From an archaeon (GTDB lineage Archaea > EX4484-52 > WAPT01): a stretch of DNA of 64,000 nt. A program made the translations under genes and the position numbers. The notes under the pieces are model-generated. The model saw nothing but the letters and a program-made list of their open reading frames with translations. It did not search any database and had not been told where the DNA came from. Within the stretch, counting starts at the first letter, position 1, and the number at the start of each line of letters is the position of its first letter. The stretch covers positions 1 through 64,000 of the forward strand of contig JAPDKB010000009.1 of assembly GCA_029258795.1 (NCBI GenBank), in the 5' to 3' direction. Shown piece after piece: positions 36,612 through 44,625 of this stretch.

Positions 36612-37421
36612 TCATTTAAGCTGAGCTTTAACCTTCTCCTCAAACTCGTTTATTCTTTCAATCACACCTTGCACAGCATTCATCACTATCTGTGCAGGGG
36701 TCAGGCCGGAAACGCTTTCAACGTTGAATATGATGTGTGAAGAGTCTCCACGCACCTTTATCTTGCCTTCCGATCTCTCCTCACACAGTCCGCAGAGATC
36801 ACAGAGATAAGGATCTTTCAACACAGCTTTTCCGTCCTTGATTTCCAGAGCTCCTCTCGGGCAGAGCTTTTTAGCATCCACCTTTCCATCGAGCTTTTCG
36901 CTCTCCACAACAGGGAAGTACTGATAACCAACGACAGCGCTCTGCCATCTCGCATGTCTCGTTGCCTTGTCGAGTATTGCAACGGCTTCCAGCTCAATCT
37001 CCTGTCCTTCAAGCAGCTTGACTATTATCTCATCTCCATAGACGGGAGCAACATCCGGATTGTTCGACACAAGGTCTTTAGCATAGACCACACAGGGCCC
37101 CTTTTTCTTGAGCAGGAGCTTTGCGGTACATTTCATACAACCTTCTTCCTTGTTGCAATCACACTTCTCTCTCGGCACGTAGCGAAGCGGATCGAATTTT
37201 AGAGGGATAAGTCCTATTCTGTGTGCAAGAAGCTCGTTGTAAAGAGCGGAAGTGTTCTTGATAATGTCCACAAACTCCACTGCCATCACATAAACCTCGC
37301 TGTACATGGCTCTCCTTATAGCGTTCGCTATTGCAGGATTTATTCCCTTAACCTCAAACCTGATCTTCTCACCATCATCCTCAAGAATTTTAACATCAAA
37401 TCCGCTCTTGGCTTTTACCAT
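36612..37421 (-). CDS. rpoD: DNA-directed RNA polymerase subunit D, with a [4Fe-4S]-type cysteine motif
   Basis: 269 residues. The alpha-like dimer domain is clear ('GINPAIANAIRRAMYSEVYV', 'LAHRIGLIPL'). An inserted ferredoxin-like domain (about residues 168-220) has 'KKLCPRGALEI' and 'YLCDLCGLCEE', giving one complete cluster motif (Cys-x2-Cys-x2-Cys plus a distant Cys-Pro); another cysteine group sits at 'EKCDCNKEEGCMKC'. Subunit D pairs with subunit L to start polymerase assembly. The Fe-S domain is kept in only some archaea, and its state could couple transcription to redox. Confidence 0.93.
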   Translation of the reverse strand: MVKAKSGFDVKILEDDGEKIRFEVKGINPAIANAIRRAMYSEVYVMAVEFVDIIKNTSALYNELLAHRIGLIPLKFDPLRYVPREKCDCNKEEGCMKCTAKLLLKKKGPCVVYAKDLVSNNPDVAPVYGDEIIVKLLEGQEIELEAVAILDKATRHARWQSAVVGYQYFPVVESEKLDGKVDAKKLCPRGALEIKDGKAVLKDPYLCDLCGLCEERSEGKIKVRGDSSHIIFNVESVSGLTPAQIVMNAVQGVIERINEFEEKVKAQLK

Positions 37422-37426
37422 TCACA

Positions 37427-37840
37427 TCACACTCTCCTTCCTCTTCTTCCGCCGGGCTTTCTGGTTCTGTCGTGCGGAATGGGAGTCACATCCTCAATCT
37501 TACCGATCTTCAATCCTGCCTGAATAAGGGCTCTTATTGCTGGCTGAGCTCCCGGACCGGGTATTTTGGAGAGATGGCCTCCCGGAGCCCTGACGCGCAC
37601 GTGCACAGCAGTTATTCCCTTTTCAAGCGCTTCTTCAGCAGCCCTCTTGGCAGCGAGCATGGCCTGGTATGGTGCACCCTTCAACCTGCCCTTATCGGTA
37701 ACAAATCCACCCGAAACACGGGAAATCGTGTATGCTCCAGTAATGTCGGTTATGTGAACTATGGTGTTGTTAAAGCTGCTGTAGATGTGAGCTATTCCCC
37801 ACCTTTCCTGCTTTTCTTTTGTTGTCTTAGCTTTAGCCAT
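37427..37840 (-). CDS. rps11: Ribosomal protein S11 (uS11)
   Basis: 137 residues: '[20 protein letters not shown]', '[20 protein letters not shown]' and the basic end '[11 protein letters not shown]'. It binds the platform next to the 690 loop of 16S rRNA, the loop that carries an insertion in this genome. It lies 20 nt after S4 and 5 nt before rpoD. Confidence 0.95.
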   Translation of the reverse strand: MAKAKTTKEKQERWGIAHIYSSFNNTIVHITDITGAYTISRVSGGFVTDKGRLKGAPYQAMLAAKRAAEEALEKGITAVHVRVRAPGGHLSKIPGPGAQPAIRALIQAGLKIGKIEDVTPIPHDRTRKPGGRRGRRV

Positions 37841-37860
37841 CCACCATCACCACTTTTTCA

Positions 37861-38412
37861 TCAGCTGCCTTCTCCACCGGCTTGTTCACCACCGCTTTTC
37901 TGCTCCGCAAAAAGACCGAAACCCTTCTCATACATCTCCTTAACAGAGGAATTCGGATGGAAATCTATCGAGTTTTCCTTATCTATGTTCACGATGTATC
38001 CCGGAGAGACAACACGCTGTCCATCCACAACTATGTGTCCATGAACTATGAACTGCCTTGCCTGCTTTATGGTTCTGGCAAGACCCTTTCTGTAAACAAG
38101 TGTCTGCAACCTTCTTTCAAGCAGGTCCTTGACGGTTATATCCAGAATGTCGTCAAGTGTTGCATCCTCTTTTACAAGACCCATCTCATAAGCTTTCCTT
38201 ATAAGAATCTTCTCTGCTTCCTCGTCAGGATTTGCGATGAGCTGCCTTGCTCTCCTTCTGAGCTTTCTCACTAGCTCTTCGGCTCTCCTTATCTCCTTCT
38301 TCCTTCTGAGCCCGTATATCCTCATCAACTTCCTTTCTTCTCTAATCCTTTCAGCATCCCATCTTTTGCGCGGGGATTTCCACTTTCTCTTCAGCTTGCG
38401 CGGATCACCCAT
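37861..38412 (-). CDS. rps4: Ribosomal protein S4 (uS4)
   Basis: 183 residues of the archaeal uS4 type: '[20 protein letters not shown]' at the N-terminus, and an S4 RNA-binding domain '[20 protein letters not shown]' with '[19 protein letters not shown]'. The C-terminus has a Gly/Glu-rich tail of about 20 residues. It lies between S13 and S11. Confidence 0.95.
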   Translation of the reverse strand: MGDPRKLKRKWKSPRKRWDAERIREERKLMRIYGLRRKKEIRRAEELVRKLRRRARQLIANPDEEAEKILIRKAYEMGLVKEDATLDDILDITVKDLLERRLQTLVYRKGLARTIKQARQFIVHGHIVVDGQRVVSPGYIVNIDKENSIDFHPNSSVKEMYEKGFGLFAEQKSGGEQAGGEGS

Positions 38413-38426
38413 ATATCAACACCACA

Positions 38427-38885
38427 TCACTTCTTCTTTCTCTGCACACCAACAGTCATACCCTTCCTGAATCCGGTTCTCGTGCGCTGCCCTCTTACAG
38501 GCAGACCCATCTGGTGTCTCACTCCTCTGTAGCACTTAATTCTCATGAGTCGTGTTATGTCTTCCTTAACCCTCAGGTCGAGGTCAACTCCAACCAGATG
38601 CTCGTCCTTTCCTGTCTCTCTATCCTTCCTCCTGTTGAGCATCCATACGGGCATGCCATACTTGAGAGGGTCTTTAAGAGCATCCTCGATCTTCTTTATT
38701 TCCTCCTCGCTAAGCTCCTTCAGTTTCTTCTTCTCATCTATACCCAGAAGCCTGACCAACGCTCTTGCGAAATTGTAGCCAACACCCTTTATTCCCTGCA
38801 GAGCCATGTAAACATACCTATTTCCATCCAGATCCGTACCAGCAATACGTACGACCTCTTCAGCTCTTATTTCCTTTGCAGCCAT
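38427..38885 (-). CDS. rps13: Ribosomal protein S13 (uS13)
   Basis: 152 residues: 'RIAGTDLDGNRYVYMALQGI', 'CYRGVRHQMGLPVRGQRTRT' and the basic C-terminus. The ATG at 38885 follows GAGGTG; a GTG two codons upstream is an alternative. First gene of the S13-S4-S11-RpoD run. GAG of its ribosome binding site could pair in a small hairpin (CTCG/CGAG), a hint of translational control only. Confidence 0.94.
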   Translation of the reverse strand: MAAKEIRAEEVVRIAGTDLDGNRYVYMALQGIKGVGYNFARALVRLLGIDEKKKLKELSEEEIKKIEDALKDPLKYGMPVWMLNRRKDRETGKDEHLVGVDLDLRVKEDITRLMRIKCYRGVRHQMGLPVRGQRTRTGFRKGMTVGVQRKKK

Positions 38886-39124
38886 CTTCACACCTCGCGA
38901 AACCCAACGAGTTCTTCCCGCCAGAAACGACCCGGATTTATGCCCCCGCAGCTTTTTCCCGGAGGCAACCGGGCCACGAAAATAACTTCCTCAATTTTAA
39001 TTCAAAAACGTGACAATTTATACTCACATAAAATTTAAAAAGGTTTTCAAATGTTCAAGCTGAAATTCCGGACAGAGGATGTTTTTCTTTATTAATGCCT
39101 TATTAATGATAAAAGTTTAAAAAT
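38886..39124 (-). promoter_or_regulatory. S13 operon leader and promoter region
   Basis: 239 nt without a gene. On the minus strand TTTAAATTTTATG (about 39026-39038) is a likely TATA region, leaving a leader of about 120 nt that is G+C-rich near the gene and can form CCCGG/CCGGG and CTCG/CGAG hairpins. On the plus strand AAAGTTTAAAAATATG near 39112 could serve the divergent hypothetical gene. Confidence 0.4.
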
Positions 39125-39730
39125 ATGCCAATACAAATGTGCCGCATGAAACTTGCGCCTAAAAATTTTGATGATGTTGAAATTGTCAAGGAATGCTTGA
39201 TCACGAGTTATAATCTTCACCATACCATCGAGATTGAGGGGAAAGCAGTAGGGGTTGCCGATTATTGGCCCAATATCAGAGAAAACATAGAGAGATTTTC
39301 CAAGTTTCTTTTTGAAACGGATAGGGGCGAGGGAACTATAATTTCGTGTAGCGAGTTGTATGATGGTGTGCGTGAGATAGTTATGCTCACAGAAATCAGG
39401 GAGATAACGGGTTTGACACCAAACTCAACCATTTATTTCGGAGGAAAAGCGGAGTTCCACCCAACGTTGGAGAAAATTTCTGCATCCTATAATCCTTACC
39501 CTCCCACCGTGCCAAGATACTCGTGGTGCGTGCTGGAATACATAATCCCTCCGGCAGATTCAACCTTCATCCTTACATCATCGAAAAAATTGGACGAAAT
39601 TTCGGAGAAAGAGTTGGAAGGGTTTGAGCGACAGCTGGAAATAAAGGATGAATTGTTGAAAAAACTCCAGGAAACATACATAAAAAAGAAGGAGCGCGTT
39701 AACTTTGAAATCAACAAACTTTATGTATAG
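39125..39730 (+). CDS. Hypothetical protein
   Basis: 201 residues, soluble, no recognised family. The C-terminal 50 residues are a charged helix or coiled coil ('ELEGFERQLEIKDELLKKLQ'). The middle has 'PNSTIYFGGKAEFHP' and several tryptophans and prolines. The ATG at 39125 is the longest option; given a TATA-like element at about 39110-39120, a leaderless start at the internal ATG 39146 ('MKLAPKNFDD') may be nearer the truth. It is divergent from S13 and lies just outside the integrated element. Confidence 0.55.
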   Translation: MPIQMCRMKLAPKNFDDVEIVKECLITSYNLHHTIEIEGKAVGVADYWPNIRENIERFSKFLFETDRGEGTIISCSELYDGVREIVMLTEIREITGLTPNSTIYFGGKAEFHPTLEKISASYNPYPPTVPRYSWCVLEYIIPPADSTFILTSSKKLDEISEKELEGFERQLEIKDELLKKLQETYIKKKERVNFEINKLYV

Positions 39731-39738
39731 ATAAAAGT

Positions 39739-39753
39739 TTGGCACCGCGGGCA
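39739..39753 (-). other. Putative att repeat (displaced 3' end of tRNA-Ser)
   Basis: TGCCCGCGGTGCCAA (minus strand) matches 14 of 15 bases of the 3' end of tRNA-Ser plus CCA at 41522-41536 (TGCCCGCGGCGCCAA), in direct orientation. Upstream, GCAAACC (39794-39800) pairs with GGTTTGC (39751-39757), recalling a T-arm with an inserted loop. This is the layout left by an element that integrated at the 3' end of the tRNA. Confidence 0.6.
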
Positions 39754-39852
39754 AACCCAAGGAACCGCCAGCAGGGCCCCTCTCCCCATACGAGGTTTGC
39801 AATTTACTCTTTAGGTTCTAGGGCTGAAGAACTTTATAAAGTTTGTTCTGAG

Positions 39853-40410
39853 TCATAAATCTCCGAATCTAAAAACTTCCAACTTCCGTTCCTTCAGATC
39901 CATTAGAAAAAACTTGAAATCATCGGATATGGTGATTTCAAAGAGGGATTTGTTTCTGCGCATCCAATCAACAAATTTCCTATCCGTTGTAAGAAACCCA
40001 TCAAGCCGGTTAGATACTGCTGTCAGCAGATGAAGAAGATCGTAGGTTTTCACGTTCTTTGTTAGCATTCCGAGAATCTTTTTATTCGCGAAAAGAAACA
40101 TCACATCACTCTCAACACCAACCCTTTCAAACCTGCTGAGGAAACTGGCAAATTCCTTTCCGAATTTTCTGAAGAAGGCTTCCGCTCTTTTCTTGGGATC
40201 TTCTATTACATCTCCGCAGAATTTCTTTATTATTTCCTTCTCCTTTTTCTTATAAAGAATCGTGAAGAAGAACTCTTCAAGCGTGAAGGGAGAGATACAG
40301 AAGGCCACATCTGCTTCCTTACCGAGCTCTTTTTCGATAATCTTCCATCCTTCTTGGGAGAAGAGAGCCATAAAGCCAGAAGTATCCAGATAAACTCTCA
40401 CACCGCTCAC
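39853..40410 (-). CDS. PIN-domain nuclease (VapC-like)
   Basis: 185 residues. The four acidic active-site positions are recognisable: Asp in 'VYLDTSGFMALF', Glu in 'ISPFTLEEFFF', Asp in 'KTYDLLHLLTA' and Asp in 'GFLTTDRKFVDW'. PIN domains are Mg-dependent RNases, often toxins. The start overlaps the preceding gene by 4 nt (ATGA), so the pair is translationally coupled, as in toxin-antitoxin operons, though the partner is larger than a normal VapB. It lies within the putative tRNA-Ser element. Confidence 0.75.
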   Translation of the reverse strand: MSGVRVYLDTSGFMALFSQEGWKIIEKELGKEADVAFCISPFTLEEFFFTILYKKKEKEIIKKFCGDVIEDPKKRAEAFFRKFGKEFASFLSRFERVGVESDVMFLFANKKILGMLTKNVKTYDLLHLLTAVSNRLDGFLTTDRKFVDWMRRNKSLFEITISDDFKFFLMDLKERKLEVFRFGDL

Positions 40411-41099
40411 CGTCCTACCATGACGGGGATCCTCTCAGCATATTCCTTAAGTTCAACTACACCTCCCCTTCCGGGAGAGAACAGGTGAATGAATGTATGG
40501 AATATTCCTGTCAGCCGAGAAAGCTGCATGAGATTCATTCTCCTGTAACCACGGAAAGCAAGGTATAAAGCTATTATCGGCGCTTCGAAGATTATTATCT
40601 TTTCAGGGAACTTCTCAAATCCTTCTTCTGCCAGGGACAGATATTTCTCCTTCTTCATTTTTCTCAGTAGTTCGTAATCCATTCTTATCATTTTCGGATA
40701 CTCCTCGAGAACAGAGGCGAGATAGTATGATAGCGGATATATATCATCGGTTCTTCTGATCATTCCCTCAATTTTCTTCAGCTTTTCCTCAAAATCCCTG
40801 AACTCCCTCTCAGAAATTTCAACTGCTTTTATTGCTGTGTAATTCTTCCTCATTTTTTCCATGGTTTCCTCAGCATACTCTCTGAGCATCCCCCTATAAT
40901 CGGGAGAGTTCAGAATTTCGAATATTCTGGAGAGGTGAACCTCTATCTTATTCAGAGCCATTTCAGTTTCCTTAGATCTTCTTGCAGATTTCATATACCC
41001 AAGTCTGAATATCTCTGTGGGATACTCTCCCATTTTCTCTTTTAGCAAAGGCCTGTAAGCAAGAATCGAAGCAATTGCAACTTCTTGAACTTTCATCAT
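40407..41099 (-). CDS. Hypothetical partner of the PIN nuclease
   Basis: 230 residues from ATG 41099 (or 41096), mostly helical. I do not recognise the family. The middle is a coiled-coil-like stretch ('EFRDFEEKLKKIEGMIRRTD'), and the C-terminal part ('RMNLMQLSRLTGIFHTFIHL') could be a small helix-turn-helix. A TATA element (ATATATATTAC) about 25 nt before 41099 supports a leaderless start; a longer frame to 41237 lacks such support. Possible antitoxin-like or regulatory partner by position only. Confidence 0.6.
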   Translation of the reverse strand: MMKVQEVAIASILAYRPLLKEKMGEYPTEIFRLGYMKSARRSKETEMALNKIEVHLSRIFEILNSPDYRGMLREYAEETMEKMRKNYTAIKAVEISEREFRDFEEKLKKIEGMIRRTDDIYPLSYYLASVLEEYPKMIRMDYELLRKMKKEKYLSLAEEGFEKFPEKIIIFEAPIIALYLAFRGYRRMNLMQLSRLTGIFHTFIHLFSPGRGGVVELKEYAERIPVMVGR

Positions 41100-41304
41100 G
41101 AATATTGTTAGGAACAAAAGTAATATATATGTATTTGGCAAATCCAAATTCTTGCTCTCATCGAAGAAGTTTATAATGTTTGGCATTTCTCGGTGGGAGG
41201 TCGAGCTACCATCATATAACTTCTTAATACCCTTCAATTTATCCTGAGTACGGTGTGTTCATACCACCAAATCCAAAAACCTTTCCAAATAAATTATTAT
41301 ATTG

Positions 41305-41493
41305 TTAGAACTCTCTATCATGAAAAAAGCGTTCTTTTGAGCAAGGAAGAAATTTTATCTCCAGAATTTCTCCTATGAGCTGTTTGTTTCTTTCAGAAAT
41401 GTTCGAACCCCTCAGAAGCTTGAGAGCATGTTCGTATCTTCTCCCGTATCCGTGAATGTCCTCGTTCATACATAATGGAGTTTCCCTGGTCAT
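41305..41493 (-). pseudogene. Remnant of a tyrosine integrase N-terminus
   Basis: 62 codons beginning at ATG 41493, just after tRNA-Ser. The stretch 'MNEDIHGYGRRYEHALKLLR' followed by 'GSNISERNKQLI' looks like the SAM-like N-terminal domain of archaeal tyrosine recombinases. The catalytic domain (R..HxxR..Y) is absent, and the frame soon loses resemblance. It may be the int(N) fragment left when an element splits its integrase on integration, or simple decay. The attribution is from pattern memory and needs a search. Confidence 0.5.
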
Positions 41494-41522
41494 AGATTGG
41501 GGGAGGCTCCGCTGGTTGCAAT

Positions 41523-41643
41523 TGGCGCCGCGGGCAGGATTTTCAGATGCGGGAAAATCAAAGTCCCACAACCTTCGAACCTGCGCGCCCTTACGGGCAC
41601 CGGCTCTCAAGGCCGGCGCACTACCAGGCTATGCGACCGCGGC
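41523..41643 (-). tRNA. tRNA-Ser(TGA) with a T-loop intron
   Basis: Acceptor GCCGCGG/CCGCGGC, G73 and encoded CCA; anticodon loop CTTGAGA (TGA); long variable arm GCCCGTAAGGGC. The T-stem GCAGG/CCTGC encloses 41 nt: TTCGA, a 34-nt insert (41541-41574) ending in CTGAAA, then AT. The 3' end serves as a putative attachment site. A TATA-like AATTTAAAAG lies near 41690. Confidence 0.92.
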
Positions 41644-41697
41644 GCGGAAAAGACATGCTTGGCAGAGTTAAAAATAGCGCGAGAGCTTTTAAATTTT

Positions 41698-42303
41698 TTA
41701 GCCGAAGGGAGAATGCCTTAAATCCTTCTCTTTATATCCTAACCGTTTACCCACCTCGTTGGCTATAATCTCACCGCAAATGGTGGCTTTGAATTCGAAA
41801 GATGATCCCATGGACTTGTAGATTGGCGATTCTCCACTGTTGTTGTATTTATCGGAATGAGCTTTAAGCAAGAGATAAATGTCGGATAGCTCAGCCACAG
41901 GCGAATCAGGATTGCCCACTATGGAAGAGACGTAAATGTCGTGTTCTTTTGCTATGCGAATATCTTCCACAACCTTCCTCGTTTTCCCGCTTCCTGAAAC
42001 AGCCAGCATCACATCATTATCGCTCACTGGCGGATGGGTGTAAGTGTTATCCGATGTGACAACAACTCTCTTACCCATCTGAGCTAAGCGCATACCACTA
42101 TACTTACTACTTTCCAAACTTCTTCCCGTGGCGTTGAGCCAGATTGTATTTGCTTCATACATTTTATCCACAATCCTTCCAAAAACATCTGCCTGCCCTT
42201 CCAGTTCATGCTGCAGTTCATCTAGAATTTTTTTGTAAAAATTAATAGGTCCTGCTATGTCAATTTTACAAGAAATCAGCGACTCTCTATTTAATAAGGG
42301 CAT
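41698..42303 (-). CDS. SIS-domain protein, 6-phospho-3-hexuloisomerase-like
   Basis: 201 residues, one SIS sugar-isomerase domain: 'ANTIWLNATGRSLESSKYSG', 'MLAVSGSGKTRKVVEDIRIA', and a C-terminal 'ICGEIIANEVGKRLGYKEKD'. Size and layout fit 6-phospho-3-hexuloisomerase (HxlB/PHI), which with hexulose-phosphate synthase makes ribulose 5-phosphate in archaea, but the synthase is not in the window. Other phosphosugar-binding SIS roles are possible. The start follows GGTAGGGC. Confidence 0.7.
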   Translation of the reverse strand: MPLLNRESLISCKIDIAGPINFYKKILDELQHELEGQADVFGRIVDKMYEANTIWLNATGRSLESSKYSGMRLAQMGKRVVVTSDNTYTHPPVSDNDVMLAVSGSGKTRKVVEDIRIAKEHDIYVSSIVGNPDSPVAELSDIYLLLKAHSDKYNNSGESPIYKSMGSSFEFKATICGEIIANEVGKRLGYKEKDLRHSPFG

Positions 42304-42354
42304 GATGCCCTACCACCCTCTAAAAAAAATTAGTACTCAAAATTTAAATTTCCT

Positions 42355-42561
42355 TCAAAGCTTGAGATTATGTTTAAAGTTGGCTTTTTCGGCTTTTTCC
42401 AGCTCCCATGCATCCTCAAGCAGCATATCAGGAACATCACCATCAAGCACCGGAAATGCAAGCCTGCAGTTCTCGCAAACTATGAACATGCCCTTCTCAA
42501 CAACATCTCCCTTGCATTTGGGGCAAGCCAAAATTTCCAGCAGCTTTTTATCCACACCCAT
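42355..42561 (-). CDS. Trm112/UPF0434-like zinc-binding protein
   Basis: 68 residues: '[20 protein letters not shown]' and '[20 protein letters not shown]' give two CxxC zinc pairs in the Trm112p-like fold. In archaea and eukaryotes Trm112 activates several methyltransferases that modify tRNA, rRNA and release factor; the bacterial relative YcaR is of unknown role. The ATG at 42561 follows GAGGTG 6 nt upstream. It lies directly downstream of cbf5. Confidence 0.8.
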   Translation of the reverse strand: MGVDKKLLEILACPKCKGDVVEKGMFIVCENCRLAFPVLDGDVPDMLLEDAWELEKAEKANFKHNLKL

Positions 42562-42597
42562 GTGCCGCACCTCAAACTTTCATTCTTTCAAGGATTT

Positions 42598-43560
42598 TTA
42601 TTTCTTTTTCTTCCAGAGCTTCGGATAAACGCCCTTTTCCATGACCACTCTGTTTATCGTGCATGCAACACCGCTCCTTCTTCCAGCCATCTCTTCAGCA
42701 TTCATTTCTGCCCTGCCCAAGGCAACGAGCTCGCCCTTCAAGCTCAGGATTGCCACAACGTCACCTTTCTTTACACTCTTTTCCACCTTGGAAATCCCGC
42801 CCACATGAAGCTGCGCACCATAACAAATTGCTGAGATAGCACTGTCTTTCACCAAAACCTTCTTCACATCTTTGAGCAGGTATTCCACAGGCAGCACAAC
42901 CTCCCTGAGCTTCGCATCTTTCCCTTCCTCTTTCCATATTGCATAAGCGTCAACAACATCTTGAAGGTAGCATGCTTTATCCTCAGTTATGCTGCCCACA
43001 GCGGTCCTCCTCAGCTCCTGAAGATGGGCATTCACACCCATGGCTCTACCCATATCCACACACAGCTTTCTTATGTAGGTGCCTGCTTCACATCTAACGC
43101 GGAAGAGCACATATCTCCCCTCAATCTCCAACACCTCGATGGAATAAATCTTCCTTTTTCTCGGCTTTCTCGCAACAGCACTCCTCAAGGGTGGAACCTG
43201 CGTTATCGTGCCCTCAAAATTCTTCATCACTTCCCTTATCCTGCTTTCCTCAACATCCCCATGCAACTTCATTAACGCAACATATTCCTTATCGCTTCTC
43301 GCAAGAAGCTGGGTAAGCTTGGTGGCGTGGTTCAATAGGATGACAAGCACACCGGTGGCATTCGGGTCAAGCGTTCCGGTCTGACCCGCTTTCCTCACTT
43401 CCAGAATATCTTTAAGCCATGCCACCACCTGGTGACTTGTTGGGCCGCGCGGCTTATCAACGATAACAGCGCCATACTTCAAAAGCTCTTCCACGGGTCT
43501 TTCGTGAGGATAATACCCATGTTCTGGAGAAGTTTCTGCCTCCTCTCTCACAATCCACAT
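42598..43560 (-). CDS. cbf5: tRNA/rRNA pseudouridine synthase Cbf5 (TruB family)
   Basis: 320 residues. The catalytic Asp is in 'GQTGTLDPNATGVLVI'; the start 'LLKYGAVIVDKPRGPTSHQV' and the C-terminal PUA domain ('KKVLVKDSAISAICYGAQLH', 'KKGDVVAILSLKGELVALG') complete the family. Cbf5 is the enzyme of H/ACA RNPs and also makes pseudouridine 55 in tRNA T-loops. Here most T-loops are interrupted by insertions, so it must act after their removal or tolerate them. It lies 36 nt after L14e. Confidence 0.93.
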   Translation of the reverse strand: MWIVREEAETSPEHGYYPHERPVEELLKYGAVIVDKPRGPTSHQVVAWLKDILEVRKAGQTGTLDPNATGVLVILLNHATKLTQLLARSDKEYVALMKLHGDVEESRIREVMKNFEGTITQVPPLRSAVARKPRKRKIYSIEVLEIEGRYVLFRVRCEAGTYIRKLCVDMGRAMGVNAHLQELRRTAVGSITEDKACYLQDVVDAYAIWKEEGKDAKLREVVLPVEYLLKDVKKVLVKDSAISAICYGAQLHVGGISKVEKSVKKGDVVAILSLKGELVALGRAEMNAEEMAGRRSGVACTINRVVMEKGVYPKLWKKKK

Positions 43561-43596
43561 GGAAGAAAAAGTATGGGGGAGCTTTTAATAATCTTT

Positions 43597-43872
43597 TTAC
43601 AGCTGAATTCCTACCCTCTTGCTCATAACCTCTTCAAGCTTGGCTTCCTTAATCGCATTGAGAACTTCCTCATCGCTGGCATTCTTCTTTATCTTCACCT
43701 TGTGAGGTGTTGGCTCCAGGTGCTTAATGTTGCATTTTTTCCTCCTTGCTCCTGTCAAAGATTTTGGCCCGGTGACCATCACGAAATTGTCATCCAGCAC
43801 ATCTATCACAACACAAAAGCATCCTGCATCTCTTCCAGCATTTTTCACGCAGACCCTACCAACTTCAAGCAT
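43597..43872 (-). CDS. rpl14e: Ribosomal protein L14e (eL14)
   Basis: 91 residues with a KOW-like N-terminus 'LEVGRVCVKNAGRDAGCFCV' and 'TGARRKKCNIKHLEPTPHKV'. The ATG at 43872 follows GGGGTGAG. It sits between L34e and cbf5, as in many archaea; a cytidylate kinase gene often found here is absent. Confidence 0.92.
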   Translation of the reverse strand: MLEVGRVCVKNAGRDAGCFCVVIDVLDDNFVMVTGPKSLTGARRKKCNIKHLEPTPHKVKIKKNASDEEVLNAIKEAKLEEVMSKRVGIQL

Positions 43873-43891
43873 CACGCTCACCCCTTTACCA

Positions 43892-44158
43892 TCACTGCTT
43901 CATTTTCACCACAGCTTCTGCTATCTTTTTCCTCAAACATGAAGGGCAGAGCACACCACCATACATCCTTTCAGGCCTTTTCTTTGTCTTCGCCATACTT
44001 TTAAGCTTGTAAGCTTTAACTCTGGGAACTCCAGCCAGTGGGGTTCCACACACTCCACACTTTGCAAAGTTGACTTTCTTCTCAACTTTATGGATAACAA
44101 GTTTGCCTCCCGGCGTTCTGACGCGCTTCCACTTCTTACCTCGCAACGATGGTCTCAT
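43892..44158 (-). CDS. rpl34e: Ribosomal protein L34e (eL34)
   Basis: 88 residues with zinc ligands 'AKCGVCGTPLAGVPR' and 'GVLCPSCLRKKI'; 'MRPSLRGKKWKRVRTPGGK' is the usual start. The ATG at 44158 follows GAGGTGAC; seven upstream codons are also open but overlap the previous gene. Confidence 0.93.
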   Translation of the reverse strand: MRPSLRGKKWKRVRTPGGKLVIHKVEKKVNFAKCGVCGTPLAGVPRVKAYKLKSMAKTKKRPERMYGGVLCPSCLRKKIAEAVVKMKQ

Positions 44159-44168
44159 ACTCGTCACC

Positions 44169-44624
44169 TCAATCAACACGAAGCAGCTTCCTGAAAAAGA
44201 TGGAAGCCGGAATGGAAATTATTATGTACAGGCCTATTATGCCAACGGTATCGCCAACAAAAGGCAATGGGAAGGGCAGCTTGAAAGTTGCGCCGTTGTA
44301 AAGCTTTTTGAGCAGCGGGAACATGATAAGGATTATGAGCATGGTGTAGATGAGCTGCTTCTGGGTTAGGGTCATCTGCTCCTTCAGCAGGTGCATATTC
44401 TTTTCCCATAAATCTTTTAATTCTTTCTCATCCCCTCGCTTTCTCGCATCGTCCATCCTTTTCTTGTATTCCTTCGCTTTTCTCCTGAGATGCTTGGCTT
44501 TCTCCACATCTATGGTGATGAGGTAAACCAGCGGGAAAAGGAATGCCATGAGGATTGAAAAAAGGGTCACACCTATCAGCGGATCAAGATTTGCGAGCAT
44601 TTCAACAACCATGACTCCCACCAT
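44169..44624 (-). CDS. EMC3/Oxa1-like membrane insertase (DUF106)
   Basis: 151 residues with three membrane helices (about 15-37, 88-105, 122-142) and a long cytoplasmic coiled coil between the first two ('AKHLRRKAKEYKKRMDDARK'). This is the archaeal DUF106 family, related to YidC/Oxa1 and eukaryotic EMC3, which inserts short membrane proteins. It lies 1 nt after secY, a conserved neighbourhood. Adenylate kinase, often between them, is missing. An internal ATG at 44612 is a possible start. Confidence 0.85.
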   Translation of the reverse strand: MVGVMVVEMLANLDPLIGVTLFSILMAFLFPLVYLITIDVEKAKHLRRKAKEYKKRMDDARKRGDEKELKDLWEKNMHLLKEQMTLTQKQLIYTMLIILIMFPLLKKLYNGATFKLPFPLPFVGDTVGIIGLYIIISIPASIFFRKLLRVD

Positions 44625-44625
44625 A

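Larger units (their letters stand above)
39739..41536. mobile_element. Small integrated element or remnant in tRNA-Ser (about 1.8 kb)
   Basis: Bounded by a 15-bp imperfect direct repeat: the 3' end of tRNA-Ser at 41522-41536 and a copy at 39739-39753. It holds a short integrase-like N-terminal remnant beside the tRNA, a hypothetical gene and a PIN nuclease gene, all on the same strand. No replication gene is seen, so I read it as a decayed or very small element. Confidence 0.55.

Noticed and set aside
38890-38960. A tRNA-like or guide RNA in the S13 leader
   Set aside because: There are GC hairpins but no cloverleaf and no C/D or H/ACA boxes, so I list it only as a leader.
39740-39842. A small RNA gene on the minus strand, with palindromic TATA-like ACTTTATAAAGT upstream
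   Set aside because: The stem and 3' CCA are better explained as a displaced tRNA-Ser 3' fragment from element integration; no H/ACA or C/D boxes are found. Transcription remains possible.
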